Origin: Melastoma dodecandrum
Taxonomy: Eukaryota; Streptophyta; Magnoliopsida; Myrtales; Melastomataceae
Direction: 5' to 3'
Assembly: GCA_029817715.1 (NCBI GenBank)
Contig: JARUPY010000606.1
Coordinates: 7,316,001 to 7,380,000, forward strand
DNA: 64,000 bases
Part shown: one piece after another, positions 22,144 through 31,778 of the stretch
How positions within the stretch are numbered: the first letter of the stretch is position 1
Layout of the letters: every line of letters starts with the position of its first letter
Position numbers and translations under genes: made by a program
Notes under the pieces: model-generated
Told to the model about the DNA's origin: nothing
Database searches by the model: none
What the model saw: the letters and a program-made list of their open reading frames with translations, nothing else

Positions 22144-22917
22144 TTTGCTGAAATGCCCGAGAGAAGAAAAGGAAACGTGATCCGCGGCCCCTTCAGGTGG
22201 GCTCGTGCTCGTGCTCGTGCTCGTGGTTATATCGTTATTGTCCTCCTCCCTATCCAAAGTTCTGGTTTGGGGGTTGACAAAAGATGGAGACGTGGGATGA
22301 CGTTGTCGGTCTTAAAAGAGGAAGAGATCAGTTTCCGTTTTGCCTGTCCTTCATCGGCTTCGGCCTTGGTCGGTCGGTAACGATTGACCGACAACCCGGA
22401 AACCGGCCCCCCCCTTCGGAAAGAGACGTCTCGCTCTGTCTGTCTGTCTGTCTGTCCGTAGTTTGGGCCGATCCCTGTGTAAAGAAAAGCCCGGCCTGTT
22501 GATAAGCCCATATTTTTAATAATAATAATTTTTAATTTTTATGAATTGTCCGATCCAACAACATGGATTCAATTTTAATTGGGGTGGTTTGGTTATGCAT
22601 GATGTTTCCATCACGATTTTTATTGGGATTTTTTTATAAGAAATGGGGGGAACCTACAAGCGAAATCGGAGACAAATTTAATAACGGACAAATATTTGCT
22701 TCCCTCATCCGATCAACCGGTTTTTCCGTCATATTTAATTACTACGATCGTATAGTAAGGAGAGTAGTTTGAAAGAAGCTTAATTGCAAATATTACGGCA
22801 GTCTCCTCACTCTCTTCTGCTGCCAAGAGGTATTTACAAGATTGTCTGTCCATCCATTTTTTGTTGGAGCTACTTTTCTCTGGTTCAACTCCCCCTCTGA
22901 TTCGGTTCTTTCATTAG
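22144..22917. other. Upstream region of ILR1-like gene with simple repeats
   Basis: Contains (GCTCGT)4 at 22201-22224 and a TCTG run at about 22436-22456. A small first exon of the dehydrogenase at 22918 may lie here but could not be placed. No other gene is supported. Confidence 0.4.
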
Positions 22918-23742
22918 GCTCCAAGGGAAGGTTGCGCTCATCACCGGCGGAGCCCGGGGGATCGGCGCTGCGACTGCAAAGTGTTTTGCCGACCATGGGG
23001 CCAAGGTCATGATCGCCGATGTCCGGGACGAGCTCTGCTTTTCCCTGTGCGATTAAGCCGCCGTGAATAATGGCGGGACCATTTCGTACATTCACTGCGA
23101 CGTGACGAAGGAAACCGTCGTCAAGGACGCTGTGGACGAGACCGTGTCGACGCACGGGAAGCTTGCCAGCATTTTCAACAACGCCGGCATCCTAGGCAAC
23201 GGCGATCCCAGGGTCTCGGCTATCGATGCCGCAGATCTGAGGAACGTCTTCGAGGTGAATACCTTCGGGGCTTTCTACGGAGCCAAGCACGCTGCACGGG
23301 TAATGGTTCCGGCGAAGAGGGGGAGCATCCTATTCACCTCCAGCTTCGGGTCCATGACGTCCGGCCTCATGCCACATGCCTATTTGGCGTCGAAGCACGC
23401 AATCGTGGGATTGACGAAGAATCTCTGCGTGGAGCTGGGTAAACATGGCATCAGGGTAAATTGCATATCCCCGTATGGGGTCGCCACTCCTATGCTGATG
23501 GATTTTGTGGAGTCGCAGGGCGGAGGGGATTCCTCAGGGATGACCGAGATCGAGAATTGGCTCCATACATCGGCCAACCTGAAGGAGGCGTTGCCGGAGG
23601 TGAAGGATATCGCGGAGGCGGCGCTGTACCTCGCGAGCGACGAGTCCAAGTACGTCAGTGGGATGAAATGAATCTGGTGTTGGATGGTGGCTACCACACC
23701 ACTAACGTCGCCTTAGGAAACAATCTCAACATGTTGAGTTGA
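22918..23742 (+). pseudogene. Short-chain dehydrogenase/reductase, disrupted (ABA2/tropinone-reductase-like class)
   Basis: NAD(P)-dependent SDR of the plant SDR110C-like group. The visible exon follows an AG acceptor at 22916-22917 and reads [18 protein letters not shown] (Rossmann TGxxxGIG), then [15 protein letters not shown] at 23054-23056 then stops the frame. The same frame resumes with NNGGTISYIHCDVT, FNNAGILGN, ILFTSSFGSM, YLASKHAIVGLTKNL (YxxxK catalytic pair) and CISPYGVATPML. Near the end, ATGAA is directly repeated (23663-23672). The +5 shift separates KYVSG from the family ending MNLVLDGGY and ends the frame at 23671. Two independent lesions argue for a pseudogene. The Copia element starts 57 bp past the old C-terminal stop. 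Confidence 0.82.
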
Positions 23743-23798
23743 GACTTCCGGCGAAATTTTAAAATTAATATCATATTTCAAGAAAATATTTTCTCGAT

Positions 23799-24214
23799 TG
23801 TTGAAGTGAAATGCAGTGGTGGAGGCCAGTTTAATGAATGAAGCCCAAGAAGAAATGAGGGCCTGCAGAATGCAGCGACAAATAGAAATAAAACCCAGTG
23901 GCACCAGGGGAAATAATCGAACGAAGGCAAAGAATCTGTTGTGCTGTTGTGCTGTTGGAGCCTGCAGGTGACTGATCCGAAGTTTGTTATACAGACCGCT
24001 GAGTCTGTTGTATTGGAGAAAGTGCTATTTGTTGGTTATATAAGCCTAAGTGTAGACAGAAAGGAATTCTAAATGAAATACAGCAAATTCCTTTTTCTCT
24101 TCTTCTTCCTTCCTCTGTTCTTCATTGTTGCATTCTTCTTAGCCTTCCCTCTGTTCTTCTGAGCCTTCTGGTGTGACCATCCTTCAGTCGCACAGCTCTT
24201 CCAAAAGTTCTTCA
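23799..24214 (+). repeat. 5' LTR of Copia element
   Basis: 416 bp. A TATATAA box (GGTTATATAAGCC, about 24036-24048) is the likely promoter. Pyrimidine-rich 3' third. Confidence 0.95.
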
Positions 24215-24264
24215 TGGTATCAGAGCCTTTGACGGCTAACACCTTCTAAAAACTGGGAAGTATC

Positions 24265-27200
24265 ATGGGTGATCATCGTGACAGCTTCTCAACGACACCG
24301 GGTCCTGCTGCACAAGTTCCTCTGTCCGGGTCAGGAATCTCAGAGCACAGTCCCAACTCCACCTTCTCGCCATTACAGCTTCCATCAGGAGTATTTGCTT
24401 CGTTAGTGAAGTTAGATGATGGGAATTACCTGCTGTGGAAGGGACAAATCTTGGCAGCAATTACGGCGGCTGGGTTTGATGATTACATTTACGGGTTGAC
24501 TTCATCCCCTGCACCATACCTGGACAGTGAGAAGATTCTACGGAACCCAGACCACACCCTCTGGCAACGGACTGACAAGGCAGTCATGAGTGTGCTATTC
24601 TCGTCACTCACGCCCGAACCCCTGAGCATGGTAGTGGGCTGCAAGACGTCACATGAGGTCTGGGAGGTTTTGCGCTGCAGATACGAGTCAACCTCGCCGT
24701 CCAGGGTGATAAACCTGAAGATGCAAATGCAGCAATTAAAGAAGGATGGTAGGACTATGCAGCAGTACTTAAACTCGCTCAAAACCTTGTCGAATCAGCT
24801 CTCTGCAGTGGGCGAGCCCGTTGGACACAGAGATTATCTCTGGTACATGCTGGAGGGGCTTCCTGTCGATTATGATGCTCTTGTTATGGCGATTTACAAC
24901 CGGTCCGATCTACCCACAGTTGAGGAGGTACAAAATCTTCTTCTGACCTTTGACTTACGAATGGAACGAAGACAGGTGGTGGACTGCACACTGCCTCAGG
25001 TTCATTTCTCTCCTTCTCAATCTCTCGACTCTGGTGTTGCTAGACCACAGACACCCTTACCCTCTCAACCCACCTCACGCCCACCAGCAGAACCTCAGTG
25101 GCCACCATTATCCTTGTCCTCTGCTATGGACAAGTCAAGCCTACTAGGAAGACCACCTATACGGCCCTCCTTTTCCAGATCTTTTCTCAAACCCAAACCT
25201 CGTTGTCAAATATGTTTTAAGGTGGGCCACACCGCTATCAACTGTTACCACCGCTTAAACTCCTCCTTTCAGCCTTCCTTTCCCTCAAACACCTCCTATA
25301 CACGGTCTCCACTCACTCAACCTCTTGCCTATCCTCCTCAAACCCACTTTACCTATCCGCAGCAGTATCCTCCATATCCACAGCCTCCTTCCCCTTTACC
25401 CTTTAGTCCAGCCGCAGATGAGTGGCTTGTTGACTCTGGTGCCACTCATCACGTCTCCCCTCATCTCTCTGGCCTATCTAACCTGTCTCCCTATCATGGT
25501 ACATCCTCTGTCACTATTGGAAATGGCTCAAAACTGGGCATTCATCACACTGGCGACTGCTCTTTGTCCACTACGTCAGGTGTACTTCAATTGACTCAAA
25601 TTCTTCACACTCCAAATCTTTCTCAAAATCTTATTAGTTTTTCTAAACTCTGTCGAGACAATCATGTACTTGTTGAGTTTGACTCGACTTCCTTCTCTGT
25701 TAAGGACAAGGCCACCCATCGTATTCTACTCCAGGGGCGGCTGCACAACGGCCTTTACAAAGTTCAACCTCCGGCTCGTCCAACTAATTCCGTTCTCTCC
25801 GCTGGTGTCTTTTCTGCACAAGCTAGCACTCCACCCCCCTCCTCTGCTGTCCAATCCGCAAAAACATTTCCAGTTAGTACAACTAAGTGGCATTCTCGCC
25901 TTAGTCACCCGAGTCTTGTTATCCTTTCTAAAATACTTAGTAACTGTGATGTCTCATCCCCAGAACAACTTTCTTTTTGTCAAACTTGTGCAATGAGTAA
26001 ACATCATCGCCTGCAATTTCAGTTATCCTCTTCTCAAGCCACAGTTCCTTTTCAATTGCTCCATACAGATTTGTGGGGACCATCCCCTGTTCCTTCCGTT
26101 ACAGGCGATAGATATTTTCTTTTGATAGTTGATGATTCCACTAGATACTCGTGGATCTACTTTCTTCGGGAAAAATCTCAAGCCACCCGTGCCTTCATTC
26201 AATTTCATGCCTTAGTGAAAAATCACTATAACTCTTCTATCTTGACAGTCCACTCAGACTGGGGCGGCGAGTTCCGGTCTCTTCATTCTTTTCTCCTTAG
26301 CAACGGTATCTGTCATCAGCTTTCCTGCCCTTATACACCTCAACAGAACGGCCGTGTCGAACGAAAGAATCGTCATGTCGTTGAAGTTGGGTTATCTCTC
26401 CTTACCCACAGCTCCGTTCCTCTAAAATTTTGGGTCTATGCTTTCAACGCAGCAGTCGATCTGATAAATGTCCTGCCCACTCGAATTCTACAATTTCAAA
26501 CTCCCTTCTGGTGTCTTACCAAAACTCCCCCTCCCTATCACCTCCTCCGAATCTTTGGTTGCCTTTGCTTCCCTCTTTTACGTCCGTATAATATCCACAA
26601 GTTAGAACCTCGCTCCATACCCTGTGTTTTGCTTGGTCGAAGCAGTTCCCACAAAGGATACATCTGTTGTGACATTGTTTCTCACAAAATCTATGTCTCC
26701 AGGGACGTCTTATTTGACGAAGATACCTTCCCTTTCAAAGGTTCCTCTCCACAGCCTCTCCCTGTTCCCCCTGCTCACTGTTTTCTCCCGATAGTTTTAC
26801 ATCCTCTACCTCCTTCCATTCCCTCGCGTGCTCCCTCTCAGCCTTCTTTCCCTTCTTCGTCTACTACCCCTGACTCCTCTACAAGGAACAGTCCTTGCCT
26901 AGTTTCTGTGCCTCCGTCATCTCTACGAACAGAGGCGTACCACTCCTCTCCGGTTACCCAACCTGTTCACCTCCATCCCATGGTAACCCGCTCCAAAGCC
27001 GGCATTTTTAAGCCCAAAGTTTTTTCTACCTCCTTTTCTTCTCTTCCCTCTGAACCACGAACTGTGTCTGAGGCTCTAGCGACACCGGTCTGGAACTCTG
27101 CCATGAGAAATGAGTTTGAGGCTCTGCTGCAGAATAACACCTGGTCTCTTGTTCCTGTGCCTCCAAGTCACAAAGTGATAGGCTGTAAATGGGTCTTTAA

Positions 27201-28764
27201 AGTGAAACTGAAGTCCGATGGCACCCTTGAACGCTGCAAAGCCCGCCTTGTTGCTAAGGGATTTCATCAGACGCCTGGCTTGGACTATGCTGAAACTTTC
27301 AGCCCAGTTGTGCGCCATCAAACCATCCGGGCAGTTCTGAGTCTTGCTGTCACCTATAACTGGCCTTTGAAGCAGCTGGATGTCCACAATGCCTTCTTGA
27401 ATGGCGATTTGTCTGAAGATGTTTATATGCAACAACCACCTGGCTTCGAGGATCATGCATGTCCTACTCATGTTTGCCATTTGAAGAAAGCCCTGTATGG
27501 TTTGAAACAAAGCCCCCGGGCGTGGTACATGAAGCTCAGCGGTTTCCTCGTACGGTTTGGCTTGGTGAACTCTAAGGCTGATGCTTCTCTTTTCTTTCGC
27601 TGCACATCTGCTGGTCTCCTCATTCTTCTTGTCTATGTTGATGACATTATTGTCACGGGGTCCGATAAGGATGGAATTGCAACTCTCCTGCCGCAGCTAC
27701 ATCAGGCTTTTGCCCTGAAAGATCTCGGTGATCTATCTTTCTTCCTTGGTTTTCAGGTGACACGTTTGGATAACAGTATTCATCTTAATCAAGCTAAGTA
27801 TATATTGGACTTATTGGAGCGCGCAGATTTGCAGAACTGCAAGTCAGTTCCCACTCCAATGACCACAGTTGGGCCCCTGTCTAGGTATGATGGTGAGGCT
27901 CTCGAAGATCCGTCTGTATATCGAAGTTTGGTGGGTGCACTTCAATATTGCACGAACACACGTCCGGACATTAGCTATGCTGTCAACAAAGTGTGTCAAT
28001 TCCTTCAACAACCAACTACGGTTCATCTTCAAGCTGTCAAGCGCATTCTGAGATATCTGAAGGGAACTCTCCATCACGGCCTGCACATTTCTGCGGGCAG
28101 CAGACCAGAAATTGTGTGTTTTACTGATGCTGACTGGGCTGGCTGCCCTGATGATCGGAAGAGCACTGGAGGTTACTGCGTTTTTCTGGGTACCAATCTA
28201 ATCTCTTGGGCGTCGCATAAGCAACGTGTGGTATCCCGTTCTAGTACTGAAGCAGAATACAGGGCCCTTGCTGACGGCGTTGCAGAAGTACTCTGGTTAC
28301 AAGGTCTATTAAGCGAGTTCCAGGTTTCACGGTCTGCGGCAGATCCTCTATCAGTTCCTGTCCTGTACTGTGACAATTTAAGCACTATTCATCTGGCTGC
28401 GAATCCGGTCCTTCATGCTCGCACTAAGCATGTAGAGATCGATTTTCATTTCGTCAGGGAAAAAGTAACGGCTGGTCAGATACATCTTCTTCATGTTTGT
28501 TCTGACAACCAGCTCGCTGATATGCTCACTAAGGTGCTCCCTGTTCAGCGCTTTCTTACTGCTCGGGGACAAGTTACAGTTTCTGGTCAGCCCAGTGCTG
28601 GGCGTCTTTGTGCACAGCGCGACTTGTCGCAGCTAGAGGAAGCGGACCTCGACTGTCTGGGTTGCGGGGAAGATGCAGCCTTGTTGCTGAAGTGTAAAAG
28701 TGAATCATTAGAAAATGGGGGTGAATTAGAAGGTGGTTCCATTTGCGGGGAAGTGTTGAAGTGA
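24265..28764 (+). CDS. Copia gag-pol polyprotein (1499 aa)
   Basis: Single open frame starting MGDHRDSFSTTPG, 50 bp after the 5' LTR and ending 11 bp inside the 3' LTR. Order: gag (UBN2-type, LDDGNYLLWKGQI near residue 52), zinc knuckle CQICFKVGHTAINC (about 312-325), aspartic protease WLVDSGATHH (about 386), GAG-pre-integrase WHSRLSHPS (about 542), integrase HTDLWGP / VHSDWGGEF / NGRVERKN (catalytic D, D, E), reverse transcriptase CKWVFKVKLKSDG to LVYVDDIIVTGSD (about 975-1130), and RNase H ADWAGCPDDRKSTGGYCVFL and SRSSTEAEYRAL (about 1289-1330). The integrase core motif normally reads DNGGEF; here the N is W. No frameshift or stop. Order protease-integrase-RT-RNase H defines Copia. Confidence 0.97.
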   Translation: MGDHRDSFSTTPGPAAQVPLSGSGISEHSPNSTFSPLQLPSGVFASLVKLDDGNYLLWKGQILAAITAAGFDDYIYGLTSSPAPYLDSEKILRNPDHTLWQRTDKAVMSVLFSSLTPEPLSMVVGCKTSHEVWEVLRCRYESTSPSRVINLKMQMQQLKKDGRTMQQYLNSLKTLSNQLSAVGEPVGHRDYLWYMLEGLPVDYDALVMAIYNRSDLPTVEEVQNLLLTFDLRMERRQVVDCTLPQVHFSPSQSLDSGVARPQTPLPSQPTSRPPAEPQWPPLSLSSAMDKSSLLGRPPIRPSFSRSFLKPKPRCQICFKVGHTAINCYHRLNSSFQPSFPSNTSYTRSPLTQPLAYPPQTHFTYPQQYPPYPQPPSPLPFSPAADEWLVDSGATHHVSPHLSGLSNLSPYHGTSSVTIGNGSKLGIHHTGDCSLSTTSGVLQLTQILHTPNLSQNLISFSKLCRDNHVLVEFDSTSFSVKDKATHRILLQGRLHNGLYKVQPPARPTNSVLSAGVFSAQASTPPPSSAVQSAKTFPVSTTKWHSRLSHPSLVILSKILSNCDVSSPEQLSFCQTCAMSKHHRLQFQLSSSQATVPFQLLHTDLWGPSPVPSVTGDRYFLLIVDDSTRYSWIYFLREKSQATRAFIQFHALVKNHYNSSILTVHSDWGGEFRSLHSFLLSNGICHQLSCPYTPQQNGRVERKNRHVVEVGLSLLTHSSVPLKFWVYAFNAAVDLINVLPTRILQFQTPFWCLTKTPPPYHLLRIFGCLCFPLLRPYNIHKLEPRSIPCVLLGRSSSHKGYICCDIVSHKIYVSRDVLFDEDTFPFKGSSPQPLPVPPAHCFLPIVLHPLPPSIPSRAPSQPSFPSSSTTPDSSTRNSPCLVSVPPSSLRTEAYHSSPVTQPVHLHPMVTRSKAGIFKPKVFSTSFSSLPSEPRTVSEALATPVWNSAMRNEFEALLQNNTWSLVPVPPSHKVIGCKWVFKVKLKSDGTLERCKARLVAKGFHQTPGLDYAETFSPVVRHQTIRAVLSLAVTYNWPLKQLDVHNAFLNGDLSEDVYMQQPPGFEDHACPTHVCHLKKALYGLKQSPRAWYMKLSGFLVRFGLVNSKADASLFFRCTSAGLLILLVYVDDIIVTGSDKDGIATLLPQLHQAFALKDLGDLSFFLGFQVTRLDNSIHLNQAKYILDLLERADLQNCKSVPTPMTTVGPLSRYDGEALEDPSVYRSLVGALQYCTNTRPDISYAVNKVCQFLQQPTTVHLQAVKRILRYLKGTLHHGLHISAGSRPEIVCFTDADWAGCPDDRKSTGGYCVFLGTNLISWASHKQRVVSRSSTEAEYRALADGVAEVLWLQGLLSEFQVSRSAADPLSVPVLYCDNLSTIHLAANPVLHARTKHVEIDFHFVREKVTAGQIHLLHVCSDNQLADMLTKVLPVQRFLTARGQVTVSGQPSAGRLCAQRDLSQLEEADLDCLGCGEDAALLLKCKSESLENGGELEGGSICGEVLK

Positions 28765-29169
28765 AATGCAGTGGTGGAGGCCAGTTTAATGAATGAAGCC
28801 CAAGAAGAAATGAGGGCCTGCAGAATGCAGCGACAAATAGAAATAAAACCCAGTGGCACCAGGGGTAATAATCGAACGAAGGCAAAGAATCTGTTGTGTT
28901 GTTGTGCTGTTGGAGCCTGCAGGTGACTGATCCGAAGTTTGTTATACAGACCGCTGAGTCTGTTGTATTGGAGAAAGTGCTATTTGTTGGTTATATAAGC
29001 CTAAGTGTAGACAGAAAGGAATTCTAAATGAAATGCAGCAAATTCCTTTTTCTCTTCTTCTTCCTTCCTCTGTTCTTCATTGTTGCTTTCTTCTTAGCCT
29101 TCCCTCTGTTCTTCTGAGCCTTCTGGTGTGACCATCCTTCAGTCGCACAGCTCTTCCAAAAGTTCTTCA
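28754..29169 (+). repeat. 3' LTR of Copia element
   Basis: 416 bp, same length as the 5' LTR, differing at four positions that I can see: A/T near the AGGGG(A/T)AATAATC stretch, C/T in GTTGTG(C/T)TG, A/G in GAAAT(A/G)CAG and A/T in GTTGC(A/T)TTC. Followed by the TCGAT duplication. Confidence 0.95.
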
Positions 29170-29174
29170 TCGAT

Positions 29175-29782
29175 CCAGCCCATTAAATAAAAGCCCAATG
29201 TCGAGGGCCCAATTATTATTAGCTGATCATCATGGCGGCTGCTTTTTGAAGTGAGTGATGTCTGACTGTTTCTCTCTGCATCCGGATTTCGTTCTTTTAC
29301 ATTAAAAAGTGGGCAAGCAAAAGGGAGTGTGTAATGCTGAGTGTGTTTTTGGTGGATGAAGAGGAGAGACTTCAACGTTAAGCAAAGAGCTTTTACGTGA
29401 CTTAATCTCATGCATGCATCGAGATGTCTCAGCATCGTTTCGGCCCAATCGTTGCCATCTGCAAAGCAATCATCCAATAAAGAAGAATGGAGAAACAAAG
29501 AATCGACCTCCTCTCTGCTTTTTGCTAATTCCTTTCTTTTTTTTTTTTTTGGTCTTTCTTTTAGGTGCTTATATATCATACTTATGTATTGACACAAAGC
29601 AATTCCCCTCCAGTTCTACGCCGAGTTCGGGCGCCTTCTCTCTTCTACCGTTTTCCATGCACGTTTCGACTCATGCTCTCCGTTCTCTCCCTGGTAGTCA
29701 TTGTTACTCGACGGTCGTCTTGTTTTTGCAGTGATTGCTTGACAGTGGCACTGGGGCGGTGAATTATCGCCGGTGATTCGGG
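29175..29782. promoter_or_regulatory. Upstream region of the HVA22-like gene
   Basis: No gene is supported. Contains GCCCA/GGCCCA motifs immediately right of the Copia insertion and a poly-T tract at about 29538-29549. Presumed promoter and 5' UTR of the gene starting at 29783. The Copia insertion lies about 610 bp upstream of that start. Confidence 0.4.
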
Positions 29783-30788
29783 ATGGTGGGGGATCTCATC
29801 ACCAGATGTCTTCTGTACGGTTTCATCTCTTGCGCCAAAGCATTTTGCTTCTTCTGTTTCTGGTTCTTCTCGAGTTCTGGCATGATCTTAGCGTGAGTCG
29901 TGTGGCATTTTTCCTGCTGCAGGATGATTATGGGGTATGCGTACCCGGCATTCCGGTGCTTCAAGTCGCTTGAGAAGAGGAAGCCTGACAACAGAGAGCT
30001 TCGATTCTGGTGCCAGTTCTGGTAAGCATCACTTGGTACGAAACAGAACAATTCACTGGTTGATTCTTCATGTCATGAAGTTGATCGACTTTCATATGTG
30101 CAAGGATTGTCATGGCTATACTCACAGTCATGGAAAGAGTTGCAGATGTGGTGATTTCATGGTAAGCGTTTGTCGACGCTGTGTCGGATTCGGACTGCTT
30201 CAAACTAATATCGGGAAATAACAATTCTATCTTTTCTGTCAAGGTTGCCGTTGTACGGTGAGTTGAAACTGGTGTTCATCATCTACCTCTGGTATCCCAA
30301 AACCCAGGTAAAGAATTCTAGTTGTCATCATCGGACACCTGATTACCCGAAAGCAAATGCTACGGTTCTCTCAATCTTGCCCGGGATGAAACTTGCAGGG
30401 GACTGGTTACATCTACGAAAATCTGTTACGACCGTTTTTCATGGATCACGAGACTGATTTCGAGATTGAGTTGCAGGAATGGCGTTCTAAGGCCTGGGAG
30501 TCCTCCATATACTTTATACAGAACTTCTCCGACCTGAGCCAATCATTTTACTACAAATTTCTCGAGAACATGGCTGATCAGGCTGGAAATTCATCCAGTT
30601 CCATAGTCAAGGTACAGAAGTTTCAATCGGATTCATTTCTATCAGTCCATTGAGTCAGGATAAGATGAGCTCATCGAATTTGCTATGTGCACCGGCAATA
30701 TGTGCAGAAGGGAAAGAAGAATTCTACCGCAGCGCTATCTCCAACCAGTGTGCTGACCTTATTCAAGCCTGGCAAGAGAAAGAAGTAG
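29783..30788 (+). CDS. HVA22-like protein (TB2/DP1/HVA22 family)
   Basis: Reticulon-like ER membrane-shaping protein of the stress- and ABA-linked HVA22 family (REEP relatives). Six exons join in phase: 29783-29814, 29923-30021, 30105-30161, 30244-30307, 30399-30611 and 30708-30788, giving 181 residues. The start MVGDLITRCLLMIMGYAYPA resembles HVA22 i/j-type proteins. Family blocks: YPAFRCFKSLEKRKPDNREL, RFWCQFWIVMAILTVMERVA, DVVISWLPLYGELKLVFIIY and LWYPKTQGTGYIYENLLRPF. Hydrophobic segments at the N-terminus and in AILTVMERVADVVISW to LVFIIYLW form hairpins. A basic tail (GKRKK) ends the protein. The cytosolic C-terminal part (residues about 95-181) is variable in the family. Confidence 0.92.
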
Positions 30789-31778
30789 GATATCACTAGC
30801 ATACACGGACCCAATCAAGCTTCGGCTGAACTAACAGTTACCAAATGTAAAAACAAGTAGATAGAAGAAGATCAACAATGAGGATGAATTGCCAGTCACT
30901 GCAATACATTTTGCGTTTCATAGTTGCATCATACAGAGGTCTCTGCCTCTGCCTCTGCCACTACTAGCTAGCAATCAGCCATCTGAGGGCGCCCCTGATC
31001 CAGCTGAAAATCTTCCGCACCATTGGAAACGTGTGCCCTTTAAAGAACCCGTAAAGACGCACCAGGGGGTGCCACGATGACACTTGGTTCCATAGCCGGC
31101 GAAAGAAGAGATCAGAGCAGGAAGAACTCACTAACGAGGACGATGACGCAGGCTGAAGGTAATCCTCGACAACGTAGATGCTGCCGCCAGATCTGTGGGC
31201 TTAGAGATGCATCCCTGATCGAGGTATAGGACAGCAACGACCCTGACTCAGACAGGGGCGAGCTCTACATCGAAAGACGGGGGGAGGCGAGCGAGTTCCC
31301 ACAGCGTAGGGAGGCCGTCGGAGGCAGGGGCTGTGGGCTTGGCCATGCCCAGTAACCATAGCCATGAAAATGGGATTTCGATCCCTTTACTTGATCCTTC
31401 GTTAAAAGAATGTATAGTCGTTGCAAATGATCCGGGGGGGTTTGGTGGGAGGGTGGCGTTGCTTTCTTCAATCAAATGTCCAATCGGGCTTTTTCGGGTT
31501 AAAAAAATTGAATCCAATCATTCATAGCTCTGACCCAACAGAAAACGCCGAACCAGACCCAGACCCGAATCTCCACCAACTCCCCCCCCAAGATCGAGCC
31601 CAGAACAAACCCAGGAAGCCGAAGCCACATCGATATAGATACTTCCTCTGTTGGACTGTAGAGTCTCATCCCTTCTCGTCTACTGTTGTGTTCTATCCGG
31701 TTCCTCCTCATCCTTCTCCTCTCACTTCTCATCTCCACCTACTCTGCTTGTCCCCCTTCCCTCTCGGTCTGTCCGAAA
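30789..31778. promoter_or_regulatory. HVA22 3' flank and BAS1 upstream region
   Basis: The left part is probably HVA22 3' UTR; the right part is the promoter and CT-rich 5' UTR of BAS1. A minus-strand frame at 31248-31517 (contains MAKPTAPASDGLPTLWELAR) has no recognised relative and no splice partners, so it is not called. Confidence 0.4.

Larger units (their letters stand above)
23799..29169 (+). mobile_element. Complete Ty1/Copia LTR retrotransposon
   Basis: A 5371-bp element with 416-bp LTRs at 23799-24214 and 28754-29169, both TGTTGAAGTG...TTCTTCA. I count four differences between them (about 99% identity). A perfect 5-bp target-site duplication TCGAT lies at 23794-23798 and 29170-29174. 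The primer-binding site TGGTATCAGAGCC (24215-24227) matches initiator tRNA-Met. The purine-rich TGCGGGGAAG before 28754 is the polypurine tract. One uninterrupted gag-pol frame fills the interior. Near-identical LTRs and an open polyprotein indicate a recent, potentially autonomous copy. It landed just downstream of the broken dehydrogenase. Confidence 0.97.

Noticed and set aside
22201..22224. (GCTCGT)4 read as a coding Ser/Thr repeat in an N-terminal extension of the ILR1-like protein
   Set aside because: Lies upstream of the signal-peptide ATG; more simply a 5' UTR microsatellite.
29139..29597. 152-codon minus frame next to the Copia element
   Set aside because: Starts in a poly-A/T tract (KKKKRKE run) and runs into the 3' LTR; chance frame.
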